DNA of 41,189 bases from Gammaproteobacteria bacterium. Its GTDB lineage: Bacteria; Pseudomonadota; Gammaproteobacteria; Enterobacterales; Alteromonadaceae. Positions 1 through 8,113 of the stretch are shown piece by piece; positions within the stretch are counted from its first letter, which is position 1, and each line of letters starts with the position of its first letter. A program made the position numbers and the translations under genes. The stretch lies in contig JAHKAA010000012.1 in the NCBI GenBank assembly GCA_018825965.1, positions 1 through 41,189 of the forward strand. The letters are read 5' to 3'. The notes beneath the pieces were generated by a model that searched no databases, was not told the DNA's origin, and saw nothing but the letters and a program-made list of their open reading frames with translations.

Positions 1-80
1 ATTCCGAACTCAGAAGTGAAACGCAGCCGCGACGATGGTAGTGTGGCAGATGCCATGCGAGAGTAGTTCACCGCCAGGCT
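1..80 (+). rRNA. rrf: 5S ribosomal RNA, 3' part
   Basis: The first 80 bases match the 3' two thirds of a gammaproteobacterial 5S rRNA. They include the conserved stretch around CCGAACTCAGAAGTGAAACG near the start, GATGGTAGTGTGG in the middle and GCGAGAGTAG in the closing part. The 5' part lies outside the window. A strong hairpin with a T run follows 12 bases later, as expected at the end of an rRNA operon. The exact 3' end is estimated to within a few bases. Confidence 0.93.
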
Positions 81-92
81 CCCAATAAATGG

Positions 93-126
93 AAAAGCCC
101 TTCGCGCAAGCGAGGGGCTTTTTTAT
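93..126 (+). terminator. rRNA operon intrinsic terminator
   Basis: A 13-bp stem (AAAAGCCCTTCGC pairing with GCGAGGGGCTTTT, one G-T wobble) closes on a GCAA tetraloop and runs into a T tract. It lies directly behind the 5S gene and should end the rrn transcript. Confidence 0.92.
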
Positions 127-424
127 TTACGTTGAAATCGGCAGTGAGCCATTCGAGCAGGGCATCCCCCATGCGACAAAAACGTCGGGAACGTTTTTGA
201 ACGGCGCAGCCGGCCCGAAGGGTGGAGGGCAGGAGGCCCGGAATAATGTAGTTCACCGCACCCGAATTCAGAACCAATCCGCTTTTAAACTCACCAAAAA
301 TCACTCCAAAAACCTGCCGCGCGATTGCACCAACGGCGCAATGCCTCCGGCGATTGCACCCACCAGCACTTTCATGCAAAAGTATTCCAATTCAAGCAGA
401 TACAAAAAACTCCAAGGCCAACTC
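127..424. other. rRNA operon downstream spacer, no gene recognised
   Basis: About 300 bases without a convincing gene. A second hairpin, CAAAAACGT / ACGTTTTTG with a 5-base loop (177-199), could be a back-up terminator. The 12-mer GTAGTTCACCGC at 248-259 repeats bases 64-75 of the 5S gene and is followed by a sequence resembling the 5S CCGAACTCAG motif. This hints at a decayed 5S fragment, but the match is too short to call. A long open frame crosses the 5S end and this spacer, but its first part overlaps rRNA and terminator and is not believable. Confidence 0.5.
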
Positions 425-700
425 ATGCCAAGTCCACTCCGCACCTACAGCAACAACATCTTTATCGCTCTAAGCCGTTTACTCAATGCCATACTGGGTG
501 GAAATCCAAGCTTAACCTTAAGCGCAAGGGCAGGCCTGAATTACAGGAAAGGGCAATGGAGACAGCGAAGATGGTTAATCAACAAGCTGTTTTGGCTGCA
601 ACAAGATCATTGTGAATTTGCGATACGGCTGGATACAGACAGGAATCAGCGAGCGCTAAGAGATGTAGAAGTGAATACAGAAAAAACGGAGCCTTTGTGA
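425..700 (+). CDS. small conserved hypothetical protein (phage/proteobacterial type)
   Basis: A 91-residue, arginine-rich protein. Its N-terminal half has the pattern NNIFIALSRLLNAILGG, followed by LTLSARAG, then WLINKLFWLQQDHCE around residues 50-65. This order (hydrophobic helix, GG, LS-R, a Trp/Arg-rich stretch, a closing HC motif) recalls a family of short uncharacterised proteins found in proteobacterial genomes and prophages, as I remember it. No catalytic motif is visible. The chosen start is the second in-frame ATG after the spacer, with AAGG about ten bases upstream. The ATG at 374 is the alternative. The last ten bases of the gene form one arm of the hairpin that appears to end the facing lipoprotein transcript. 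Function unknown. Confidence 0.55.
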   Translation: MPSPLRTYSNNIFIALSRLLNAILGGNPSLTLSARAGLNYRKGQWRQRRWLINKLFWLQQDHCEFAIRLDTDRNQRALRDVEVNTEKTEPL

Positions 701-721
701 CATCAACGACATCACAAAGGC
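680..721 (-). terminator. terminator of the minus-strand lipoprotein gene
   Basis: A perfect 10-bp stem GCCTTTGTGA (691-700) / TCACAAAGGC (712-721) with an 11-base loop. Read on the minus strand it is followed by TCCGTTTTTTC, the expected T tract. It sits 10 bases past the stop of the NlpE-like gene. One arm is the 3' end of the facing small gene. Confidence 0.75.
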
Positions 722-731
722 ATCAGAATGA

Positions 732-1838
732 TTAATTAAGCGCAGGTCTCATTTCAACCACAACTTCGTTGTTATGGAAAAGCTGCAACTTATTGCCATT
801 TAATTCAATACGATCAGCCATCTGTAAGTGCTGCGTAAAGTTTGATTCATAGTAGTTACTTTGAGCACAGTACTTTCTGGTGCTAACTAAAGGGTTTACT
901 TTCAGTAAGTTAGAGCTTTGACTGTAGCTGGCATTAAAGACATTACAGCCAGAGAAACCATAGAGTTTGGCATTATCATTAAACAGCATACGTAAGTTGT
1001 AGTGTTGTGGTACCTGAATAAACTTCACTCGCTCTACCCGCCAGACGATGCCTTGTACCTTGGTAAGATTCAATTTGTCAGGGCAGGTTGCTCCGGGCCA
1101 AAATTGCTCAAACTTTTCGACAAACAACATCTTGTCTTCTTTTGGACTTTGACGCGCAACCATAGTGGCAATGACTGCTTTTCCGTTCAGATTTTTGTCT
1201 GTCTGGTAATTACGCAGCATAGGGATATGATGCTGAGTCATGGCAACAGATGATTTTTCACCATTGCTACATGAGGTAAAAACAGCATTATTATCAATAA
1301 CCTGATACATACCCAGCATCTGCATACTGGTATCAAGTTTAATAAAATCATTGGAGCGCACTAACTCATAGTTGTCTTTAGACACTACAGGTTTACCAGC
1401 TTCATCCAATAGTACAACTTTGTTATTGCTGACAAACTGGAACGACGGAATTTTTGCCTGCTGAGACATCAGATGGATCACCCGGCCTTCAAGTAACCAG
1501 GTGCCTTTCACCAGATTGACTTCATGCTGATCAATAAATTCCTGACGGGCTTCAAACTTGCCATCCTGGAACAAATTAACATGATATTTTATGCCCGGGC
1601 AGCCTTCACAAGGTAAAGTGCCAGTAAAACTCATATCCCGGTCGATAAAAATATGGCCAAAGTCAGTCGCTTGCGCCTGAGCTATGTTGTCATTTAACAC
1701 TTCATTTTCGACTAAATCAGGTTCCGGAACGACCACAGGTTCAATGACTTTCTTCATGGGAGCAGGCGTCTGCTGAGGTAATTGGCTACAACCAGCCAAA
1801 GCCAACAATACAGCACTCACAATAATACTATGTTTCAT
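732..1838 (-). CDS. lipoprotein with NlpE-type N-terminal domain and C-terminal META/HslJ domain
   Basis: A 368-residue predicted outer-membrane or periplasmic lipoprotein. A short basic N-terminus and hydrophobic helix end in the lipobox LALAGC, with Cys17 as the lipidated residue. Residues about 68-165 resemble the N-terminal domain of NlpE, including its CxxC pair (Cys77, Cys80, in LPCEGCPGI). NlpE in E. coli links envelope stress and copper to the Cpx response. The last 100 residues, with the motif LYGFSGCNVFNASY, match the META/HslJ fold. I start at the second ATG because the lipoprotein signal begins there; an upstream in-frame start would add 14 residues in front of the signal. It lies downstream of the hydrolase on the same strand with an 81-base gap. 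The exact role is inferred from domains only. Confidence 0.82.
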   Translation of the reverse strand: MKHSIIVSAVLLALAGCSQLPQQTPAPMKKVIEPVVVPEPDLVENEVLNDNIAQAQATDFGHIFIDRDMSFTGTLPCEGCPGIKYHVNLFQDGKFEARQEFIDQHEVNLVKGTWLLEGRVIHLMSQQAKIPSFQFVSNNKVVLLDEAGKPVVSKDNYELVRSNDFIKLDTSMQMLGMYQVIDNNAVFTSCSNGEKSSVAMTQHHIPMLRNYQTDKNLNGKAVIATMVARQSPKEDKMLFVEKFEQFWPGATCPDKLNLTKVQGIVWRVERVKFIQVPQHYNLRMLFNDNAKLYGFSGCNVFNASYSQSSNLLKVNPLVSTRKYCAQSNYYESNFTQHLQMADRIELNGNKLQLFHNNEVVVEMRPALN

Positions 1839-1919
1839 ATTTATCTGGATCCGGAGAAAATTGGCGCCATTATAAAGCAACTGTGCAGACAGTCGAATGG
1901 TATTGCTGATTAAAAATTG

Positions 1920-2810
1920 TCATATTTCGTTCTTTTGCACTGGTAACAGAAAGTCCAGGATCAAACCCGAGCTTTCTTTTGGATTTTCCTGCATAAAACA
2001 ATGACCACCAGTTAACTTATGCAACTGAACAGAATGATTTAATTTACGCCATTTTTCTGCCGACTTACTGACAAATGGATAGGTTTTATTGCCATAAATC
2101 AGAAGAGTAGGGCTACAGGGCTGCTTTAACTGAAACCAAAGCTGTTTTGGGTAAGATCCAAATATTTCGGCTTCACGCTCAGCTTTGCATTTTAGTTTCA
2201 GCCCGTCATTACCATGATACAGGGCATGATCGATGTAACTTGCCAGCGCATCATCCTGCCAGTTTTTAAACATACCTCTTTGGTATAAGTAGGTATAAGC
2301 TGAGTCTTTGTCAGGCCAATGCTGACGGCGGTTGAGCGCCTTCTTAGCCATTGGGTTTTTTTTGTATAAACCCAGCCAATCCAGTGTTTGCATTAGTGTC
2401 AGCATTCCAGGTGTAAACAACACAGGATCAAGTAAAACTACGGCATCAAATGGACTGGTTGTTTTACTGTTAATCAGTGCTGTTAATACACCACCAAAAC
2501 TATGTCCGATAGCATAACAGGGGGCATCAGCAAATAAGTTTTTATGCGCCAGCCAGGCATCAAGAGCCAGATCAGCACTTTGGTTCCAGCCTATAAAAGC
2601 ACCGCCATGGTCGCTATCCCCATGACCCTGAGCGTCGGATAAAAATAAATCAAAGTAAGGAGCTAGCTGAGCTAAAAAAGGTTGGTACATCCTGCTGCAA
2701 TAACCGTTGCCATGCAAAATATGCAACACAGCTTTACCACTGGGTGAAGTGTAAAATCCTCGTAAGGTAAAACCGTATTGTGTAGCGTAGCTCCAGGGAA
2801 TTAAGTCCAT
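1920..2810 (-). CDS. alpha/beta hydrolase
   Basis: A 296-residue cytoplasmic hydrolase with no signal peptide. The oxyanion segment LHGNG is at 32-36, the strand-turn DAQGHGDSD at 59-67, and the nucleophile elbow GHSFGG places Ser104. GNKTYPFVS at 240-248 lies where the acid usually sits, and GGHCFMQE places the catalytic His270. The length and order fit the lysophospholipase/MhpC group of serine hydrolases, but the substrate cannot be read from the sequence. It precedes the NlpE-like lipoprotein gene and may be co-transcribed with it. The ribosome binding site is weak. Confidence 0.85.
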   Translation of the reverse strand: MDLIPWSYATQYGFTLRGFYTSPSGKAVLHILHGNGYCSRMYQPFLAQLAPYFDLFLSDAQGHGDSDHGGAFIGWNQSADLALDAWLAHKNLFADAPCYAIGHSFGGVLTALINSKTTSPFDAVVLLDPVLFTPGMLTLMQTLDWLGLYKKNPMAKKALNRRQHWPDKDSAYTYLYQRGMFKNWQDDALASYIDHALYHGNDGLKLKCKAEREAEIFGSYPKQLWFQLKQPCSPTLLIYGNKTYPFVSKSAEKWRKLNHSVQLHKLTGGHCFMQENPKESSGLILDFLLPVQKNEI

Positions 2811-2913
2811 CTTTTGTCTTCATTATCTATACCTGACTGCACTTTGCCATGGTCATACCAGATCTGTAAATACGAAATAGCTGACAGGAAAGGGAAATAT
2901 CTGAGCACGAATT

Positions 2914-2942
2914 AAAAAGCCCGGTATCAAACCGGGCTTTTT
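2914..2942. terminator. bidirectional terminator between TonB receptor and hydrolase genes
   Basis: A 12-bp perfect stem AAAAAGCCCGGT / ACCGGGCTTTTT with the loop ATCAA. The flanking A and T tracts make it symmetrical. It lies 16 bases past the stop of the minus-strand TonB receptor gene and would end that transcript. Confidence 0.9.
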
Positions 2943-2958
2943 AGCTTATTCACTTCTG

Positions 2959-5574
2959 TCAGAAACTATAGTTCAGACGGACGTAATAAAAACCACCATT
3001 GATGCCCATAACAGCGGTCGTTGGGTATTTAGAACCCGCTATACCCTGCCATTTGTGCTCATCAGGGTAGGCGTCAAATAAGTTCTGTGCACCAACACTG
3101 ATTTCATAACTGTCGTTGATACTGTAACTGACTTCCGCATCAACGGTAATTGCTGAACCTACTTCAATAGGTATGCCGCCGTCAGCTTCCAATAACACAC
3201 CATTGTCTAAGTGGTCTTCATAAAAGGCACCAAAATGATTAAAGCGAACATAACCTTTCCAGTCACCATAGTTCTGATTCACTGTGAAGCTGCCCCGAAC
3301 CCGAGGTAAACCACGTTCTAACTGCTCTTTTTTTGCATCACTGATATTGGTTGTCAGCTCGCCATCGATCAGGTATTCGCTGATACGATCCACCGTAGTG
3401 TCAGTCCAGTTATATGCAAAAGCCAGAGTAGTGCGGCCATCCCACAGATCAAATCCATAGTTAGCTACTAAATCCAGGCCTTGAGTAGTGGTATCAAAAT
3501 CGTTGGTGAAATATTTTACGCTGGTAAAGCTGCTGGCATCATTTACGCCTAAGGCCAGCAAAGCGTCTATGTCTGCCTGATTTAGTTTTAAGCCAGACGT
3601 TTGACTGATGCGGTCATCTACTTTGATATGGAAATAATCCAAAGTGACGTACCAATCATTCACTTCAAGCACTGTACCTATAGAGAAGTTTTTCGATTTT
3701 TCAGGAGTTAATGGCTTGCCACCCTTTTGCAGTGAAATAGGATGATCAGGCGGTAAAGTTGCTGTATCAACTAAACCTTCAGGGCTAAAGGATGTGGTTA
3801 CGTTACGCACATGGCTTTGACCCACAGTAGGAGCACGGAAGCCAGTACTGACTGCCGAACGGAATGCTATTTCATCAGTGGCCTGATAACGGGCTGTAAC
3901 TTTGCCATTGGTGGTATTACCAAAATCTTCGAAGTCTTCAAAGCGCAGTGCAAAGTCCATGCGGAAATTATCGCTGAATTCAGCACCTAATTCAGTATAA
4001 GCTGCATAGCTGTACCGATTGAATGACCCCGCATCTTCGGGTTTGAAACCAGGAAAACCATTTGAGCCTATACCAAAACCTTGTGAAGCCAATGGGCCCA
4101 CTTCAAATGATGCTGCATCACCGGCATAAATCTCAAAGGTTTCATCGCGATACTCAACACCACCCGCTACGTTCAACGGGTAAGGTAAAGCTTCTACGTC
4201 AATTGGTTTGTTAAAATCTAAGTTGGCTGCTTTTTCCAGCTGTACATATTTACCTGGCTTAAAATCTCTTGGCGTATTTGCGCCTAAGGATGGGTTAAGC
4301 GTGTTTTTAATATAAAACTCAACTTCGCTGCGGCCAATCGACATACTGGCATCAAAAGCCCACCCTGATTCCAGTTCACCTTTTACACCTGAAGCTATAG
4401 CTGTATCTGTAACTACACCACCAAATTTAGGTGTAAAACCACCTGGTAACATACCGTAATACGTAAAGCAGTGGGCAGGAAGTGCATCAACATCTGCCTG
4501 GATATCTGCATGGTTACGGAAGTTATCACCTGTCATTGCCGCAACCGATGGACAATCACCCAGGCTCTCATCCAGATTACCAATCAGCAGGCTTGCACCT
4601 TCATCATTAGAGTAGACACCACTGCGTGTGGTCGGATGGCGAAAATAAAAACCACCTTCTACATCACGTTCAGCCCAGTTAGTGAATAAATAAAATTCAC
4701 GATCTTTGGCAACTTCCAGACCTATATTGGCAAATAACTTTGCATCCCGTTTAAATTCAGGTGAACCCCATACCTGAGCCGGATCTGCAATAAAAGGATT
4801 ACCAGCAGCAGCAGAGCCTGCAGCATCACTACGTTGCACAGAACGGCTGGTAGGATCGGCTTGTTTATATTCGCCACTGATATTCGCAAAACCGTTATCG
4901 GTAAAAGGCAGGCCTATATTGCCGGAAATCTGGCGTAAATCACCGTCGCCTTCATAATGTTGACCAGTTTTTACTTCAAAGGAGCCGCCTTCATCGGCAT
5001 CTTTTAAACGGAAGTTAATTACACCAGCAATAGCGTCTGAGCCATATTGAGCTGCTGCGCCATCCCGTAAAATTTCAACTTGTTTTAATGCAATAGAAGG
5101 GATAACAGAAATATCAGGGCCTTGTGAGCCGTCAGAAATACCACTGCCTAAAAAGGTAATCACAGCGGCGCGGTGGCGTCTTTTGCCATTAACTAATACC
5201 AGGGTGCTGTCTGGTGGTAAGCCACGTAAGTTAGCCGGGCGGATAAGGGTTGAAGCGTCATTAATAGGTTGAGCATTAACGTTGAAAGATGGCACAGCTG
5301 CAGTCATCAGGCTGACCATATCGCTGGTGCCGTTTTTTGAAAACTCTTCACCGCCTATCACATCAACAGGAACAGCAGAATCACCTACAGAACGTGGCGC
5401 ACCACGAGCACCGATCACCGCAATTTTTTCAACTGCAGCACTTTCTGCTTTTTGTTCAGCAGCGGCTTCGGTTGTTTCCTGAGCTATTAAAGAAGTACTG
5501 AACAATAAACTGCCGCATAAAGCGATTTTTATGGCGGCAGCAACGGGATGGTAGTGGGTTATTTCTTTCTTCAT
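2959..5574 (-). CDS. TonB-dependent outer-membrane receptor
   Basis: An 871-residue receptor for active uptake across the outer membrane, powered by TonB-ExbB-ExbD. The mature protein follows a signal peptide (hydrophobic stretch to about AQE at 31-33). The TonB-box-like KIAVIGAR is at 50-57. The plug domain follows, with RGLPPDSTLVLVNGKRRH and ILRDGAAAQYGSDAIAGVINF. The rest is a long beta-barrel ending in the outer-membrane signature YYVRLNYSF. I start at the internal ATG because GAGAAGG lies eight bases upstream; the next upstream ATG has no such site. The ligand is unknown. The divergent partner is a secreted dipeptidyl peptidase, so peptide-related uptake is possible, but this is only context. 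Confidence 0.93.
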   Translation of the reverse strand: MKKEITHYHPVAAAIKIALCGSLLFSTSLIAQETTEAAAEQKAESAAVEKIAVIGARGAPRSVGDSAVPVDVIGGEEFSKNGTSDMVSLMTAAVPSFNVNAQPINDASTLIRPANLRGLPPDSTLVLVNGKRRHRAAVITFLGSGISDGSQGPDISVIPSIALKQVEILRDGAAAQYGSDAIAGVINFRLKDADEGGSFEVKTGQHYEGDGDLRQISGNIGLPFTDNGFANISGEYKQADPTSRSVQRSDAAGSAAAGNPFIADPAQVWGSPEFKRDAKLFANIGLEVAKDREFYLFTNWAERDVEGGFYFRHPTTRSGVYSNDEGASLLIGNLDESLGDCPSVAAMTGDNFRNHADIQADVDALPAHCFTYYGMLPGGFTPKFGGVVTDTAIASGVKGELESGWAFDASMSIGRSEVEFYIKNTLNPSLGANTPRDFKPGKYVQLEKAANLDFNKPIDVEALPYPLNVAGGVEYRDETFEIYAGDAASFEVGPLASQGFGIGSNGFPGFKPEDAGSFNRYSYAAYTELGAEFSDNFRMDFALRFEDFEDFGNTTNGKVTARYQATDEIAFRSAVSTGFRAPTVGQSHVRNVTTSFSPEGLVDTATLPPDHPISLQKGGKPLTPEKSKNFSIGTVLEVNDWYVTLDYFHIKVDDRISQTSGLKLNQADIDALLALGVNDASSFTSVKYFTNDFDTTTQGLDLVANYGFDLWDGRTTLAFAYNWTDTTVDRISEYLIDGELTTNISDAKKEQLERGLPRVRGSFTVNQNYGDWKGYVRFNHFGAFYEDHLDNGVLLEADGGIPIEVGSAITVDAEVSYSINDSYEISVGAQNLFDAYPDEHKWQGIAGSKYPTTAVMGINGGFYYVRLNYSF

Positions 5575-5866
5575 GGATGTTGCCTTCTCATCTGGATTTT
5601 TGTGTTGGCTCATTTTTTTTCTACGAGCTCTGCACAGACCATATTTGAAAAACTTTTGTTTGTCTATCGTGATTTCATGTTAATTGAGCGCTCCATTTTG
5701 GTAAGTCGCCGCACTACTCTGGTGCTTTCACTGGTTTTAATCGCTTTTTTTCGGAAAATGAACGAAAAATTTGAACCTAAATAAATGAAAAATGTCGGAT
5801 CCGGCTTGCTGTTTTTCTCAAAGTCGATTCAGATAGGGTGGTTATTTAAATCAAGGATCGTCACTG
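5575..5866. promoter_or_regulatory. divergent intergenic region, TonB receptor / dipeptidyl peptidase
   Basis: About 290 AT-rich bases separate the two divergent genes and must hold both promoters. The only clear element is the ribosome binding site AAGGA at 5853-5857 before the peptidase. I see no confident -35/-10 pair, Fur box or other named operator. Confidence 0.4.
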
Positions 5867-8083
5867 GTGAAAAAACTTCTTACTCCGGTTGCCTTAGCAA
5901 CACTGCTACTGTCAGCTACAGCTTATGCACATGCCACTTTGCCTTTGGAACGTTTGTTCGCTGAACCCGCATTAAGCGGCACTGCGCCTCGTTCTTTAAG
6001 CTTTTCGCCTGATGGCAGTCGAGTGACTTACCTCAAAGGCAAAGAAACAGACGCCAACAGGCTGGATTTGTGGCAATACCAGATTGACACAGGTAAGCAC
6101 AGCCTTTTAGTGGATTCAAATCAATTGTTTAGCGGTCCTGAGTCGCTGTCAGATGAAGAAAAAGCCCGGCGTGAGCGTTTACGCTTATTTGCCAGCGGTA
6201 TTGTCAGTTATAACTGGTCCAAAGATGGCAAAGCCTTGTTGTTTCCATTAAATGGCGACTTGTATTATTACGATTTAGCCAGCCAGAAAGCACGCAAGTT
6301 AACCAACACTGAAGCCTTTGAAACCGATGCACAAATATCGCCCAAAGGCCGGTATGTATCCTTTATCCGGGAGCAAAATATTTTTGTACTGGACCTCAAA
6401 TCAGGCAAAGAAAGCCAATTAACCACAGATGGTAAAGGTCTGATAAAAAATGGGATGGCTGAATTTGTTGCTCAGGAAGAAATGGGCCGAATGACAGGTT
6501 ATTGGTGGGCACCTGATGACAGCAAAATTGCCTTTAGTCAGATTGATGAGTCGCCTGTGGCTGAAGCTGTACGCAATGAAATTTATGCTGACGAAATTAA
6601 GCTTTTTAATCAGCGTTATCCTTTTACCGGCACAGCCAATGTGAAGGTAAAGTTGGGGGTGGTTGGAATTGAACAGCCTCAAGTGCAGTGGCTGGATTTA
6701 GGCAAAGAGCAGGATATTTACCTGGCGCGGGTGAACTGGAGTAACACAGCCTCTTTGTTAACCTATCAATGGCAAAGCCGTGATCAACAGCAACTGGAAT
6801 TGCGTGCTGTTGAATTGCCATCCGGCAGCACCAAAGTGCTGTTAAAAGAACAAAGCTCAACCTGGCTGAATTTAAATGACGATTTGCATTTCTTAAAAGA
6901 TAAGCAACATTTTGTCTGGGCGTCTGAGCGCGATGGGTATAAACATTTGTATTTGCATAAACTGGATGGCACTTTGGTGCGTCAGTTGACTCAGGGCGAC
7001 TGGGTTGTGAATAAAATAGAAGCGATCAACGAAACACAAGGCATTATTTTTTTCTCTGGCCGCAAAGATACACCGCTCGAAAGTCATCTGTATTCAGTAC
7101 CTGTTAAAGGCGGCGAAGCGAAGCGTTTAACTCAGGCTGATTTTTCGCATGCAGTGGTTATGGCAGAAACAGGCCAGACTTTTATTGACAGCTATTCCAG
7201 CGTACTAGAGCCCACCAAAGTGGAATTAAAGACTGTGGCAGGCAAAGTACTGACTGTATTGGAAAGCAATGAGGTCAGCGGTTCTCATCCATTAGCACCC
7301 TTTAAAGATGCGTTGGTTAAACCGCGTTTTGGCACCTTAAAAGCAAAAGATGGCCAGACCTTGCATTACCGTGTATTTGAACCAAAACAGCTTGAACAGG
7401 GTAAAAAATATCCTGTAGTGGTGGGGGTTTATGGCGGACCTGGTGCACAACGTGTCACTAATAGCTGGAGTGCCAGGGATCTGTATTTCCAGTATCTGGC
7501 ACAAAATGGTTATGTGGTATTTCAACTGGACAACAGAGGCTCGGACAATCGCGGTAAAGCCTTTGAAGACCCAATTTACAAAAAGCTGGCCGATATAGAG
7601 CTTGAAGATCAAATAACCGGTGTTGAGTATCTGCGGACTTTACCTTATGTAGATGCAAAGCGTATTGGCATTTATGGCCATAGCTATGGTGGTTACATGG
7701 CTATTATGGCGATGTTTAAAGCCGGGGATTATTTTAAAGCTGGTGTAGCTGGTGCTCCTGTGACCGATTGGGCTTTGTATGACAGCCATTACACTGAACG
7801 TTACTTAGGCCATCCTGCAAGCAATAAAGACGGTTACGAGCAAAGCTCGGTCTTTCCTTATGTAAAAGATTATCAGGGCAATCTGCTGATTTACCATGGT
7901 ATGGCAGACGACAACGTGCTTTTTACCCACAGCACAAAGTTGTATTCAGAATTACAGCAACAAGGTAAATTATTTGAAAGTATGGATTACCCTGGCAGCA
8001 AGCATTCTATGTTTGGTCAGCCAGTGCAAACCCATTTACATAAAACCATGACTGCGTTTTTTGAACGTCAATTAAAACAATAA
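5867..8083 (+). CDS. secreted dipeptidyl-peptidase IV (S9 prolyl oligopeptidase family)
   Basis: A 738-residue exported serine peptidase that should release X-Pro or X-Ala dipeptides from the N-termini of peptides. A signal peptide (MKKLLTPVALATLLLSATAYA) leads into the N-terminal beta-propeller, with repeated SPDG/SPKG strands and the Glu motif AEFVAQEEMGRMTGYWW that binds the substrate amino terminus in DPP-IV. The C-terminal hydrolase has GHSYGGYM with nucleophile Ser606, then GMADDNVLF (Asp) and GSKHSMFG (His). The length is typical for bacterial DPP-IV. The start is GTG, supported by AAGGA nine bases upstream. It is divergent from the TonB receptor, consistent with a peptide-scavenging pair. 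Confidence 0.93.
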   Translation: MKKLLTPVALATLLLSATAYAHATLPLERLFAEPALSGTAPRSLSFSPDGSRVTYLKGKETDANRLDLWQYQIDTGKHSLLVDSNQLFSGPESLSDEEKARRERLRLFASGIVSYNWSKDGKALLFPLNGDLYYYDLASQKARKLTNTEAFETDAQISPKGRYVSFIREQNIFVLDLKSGKESQLTTDGKGLIKNGMAEFVAQEEMGRMTGYWWAPDDSKIAFSQIDESPVAEAVRNEIYADEIKLFNQRYPFTGTANVKVKLGVVGIEQPQVQWLDLGKEQDIYLARVNWSNTASLLTYQWQSRDQQQLELRAVELPSGSTKVLLKEQSSTWLNLNDDLHFLKDKQHFVWASERDGYKHLYLHKLDGTLVRQLTQGDWVVNKIEAINETQGIIFFSGRKDTPLESHLYSVPVKGGEAKRLTQADFSHAVVMAETGQTFIDSYSSVLEPTKVELKTVAGKVLTVLESNEVSGSHPLAPFKDALVKPRFGTLKAKDGQTLHYRVFEPKQLEQGKKYPVVVGVYGGPGAQRVTNSWSARDLYFQYLAQNGYVVFQLDNRGSDNRGKAFEDPIYKKLADIELEDQITGVEYLRTLPYVDAKRIGIYGHSYGGYMAIMAMFKAGDYFKAGVAGAPVTDWALYDSHYTERYLGHPASNKDGYEQSSVFPYVKDYQGNLLIYHGMADDNVLFTHSTKLYSELQQQGKLFESMDYPGSKHSMFGQPVQTHLHKTMTAFFERQLKQ

Positions 8084-8089
8084 TTTGGC

Positions 8090-8108
8090 GGCGGGTATCA
8101 AACCCGCC
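8090..8108. terminator. hairpin between convergent genes
   Basis: A 7-bp GC-rich stem GGCGGGT / ACCCGCC around the loop ATCAA fills the 30-base gap between the peptidase and the D-lactate dehydrogenase genes. The T tract is weak on both strands, so termination strength is uncertain. Confidence 0.6.
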
Positions 8109-8113
8109 CTTAA

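Noticed and set aside
89..424. Long open frame crossing the 5S terminator and spacer (203 codons in total)
   Set aside because: Its first part overlaps the rRNA terminator and the spacer has no coding character. Only the part from 425 resembles a real protein.
4471..4689. Open frame opposite the TonB receptor gene
   Set aside because: It lies fully inside a well-supported gene on the other strand, with no ribosome site or motif.
5548..5784. Plus-strand frame at the start of the TonB receptor gene
   Set aside because: It overlaps the receptor signal peptide coding region and has no ribosome site. The hydrophobic content is a shadow of the signal peptide and AT-rich DNA.
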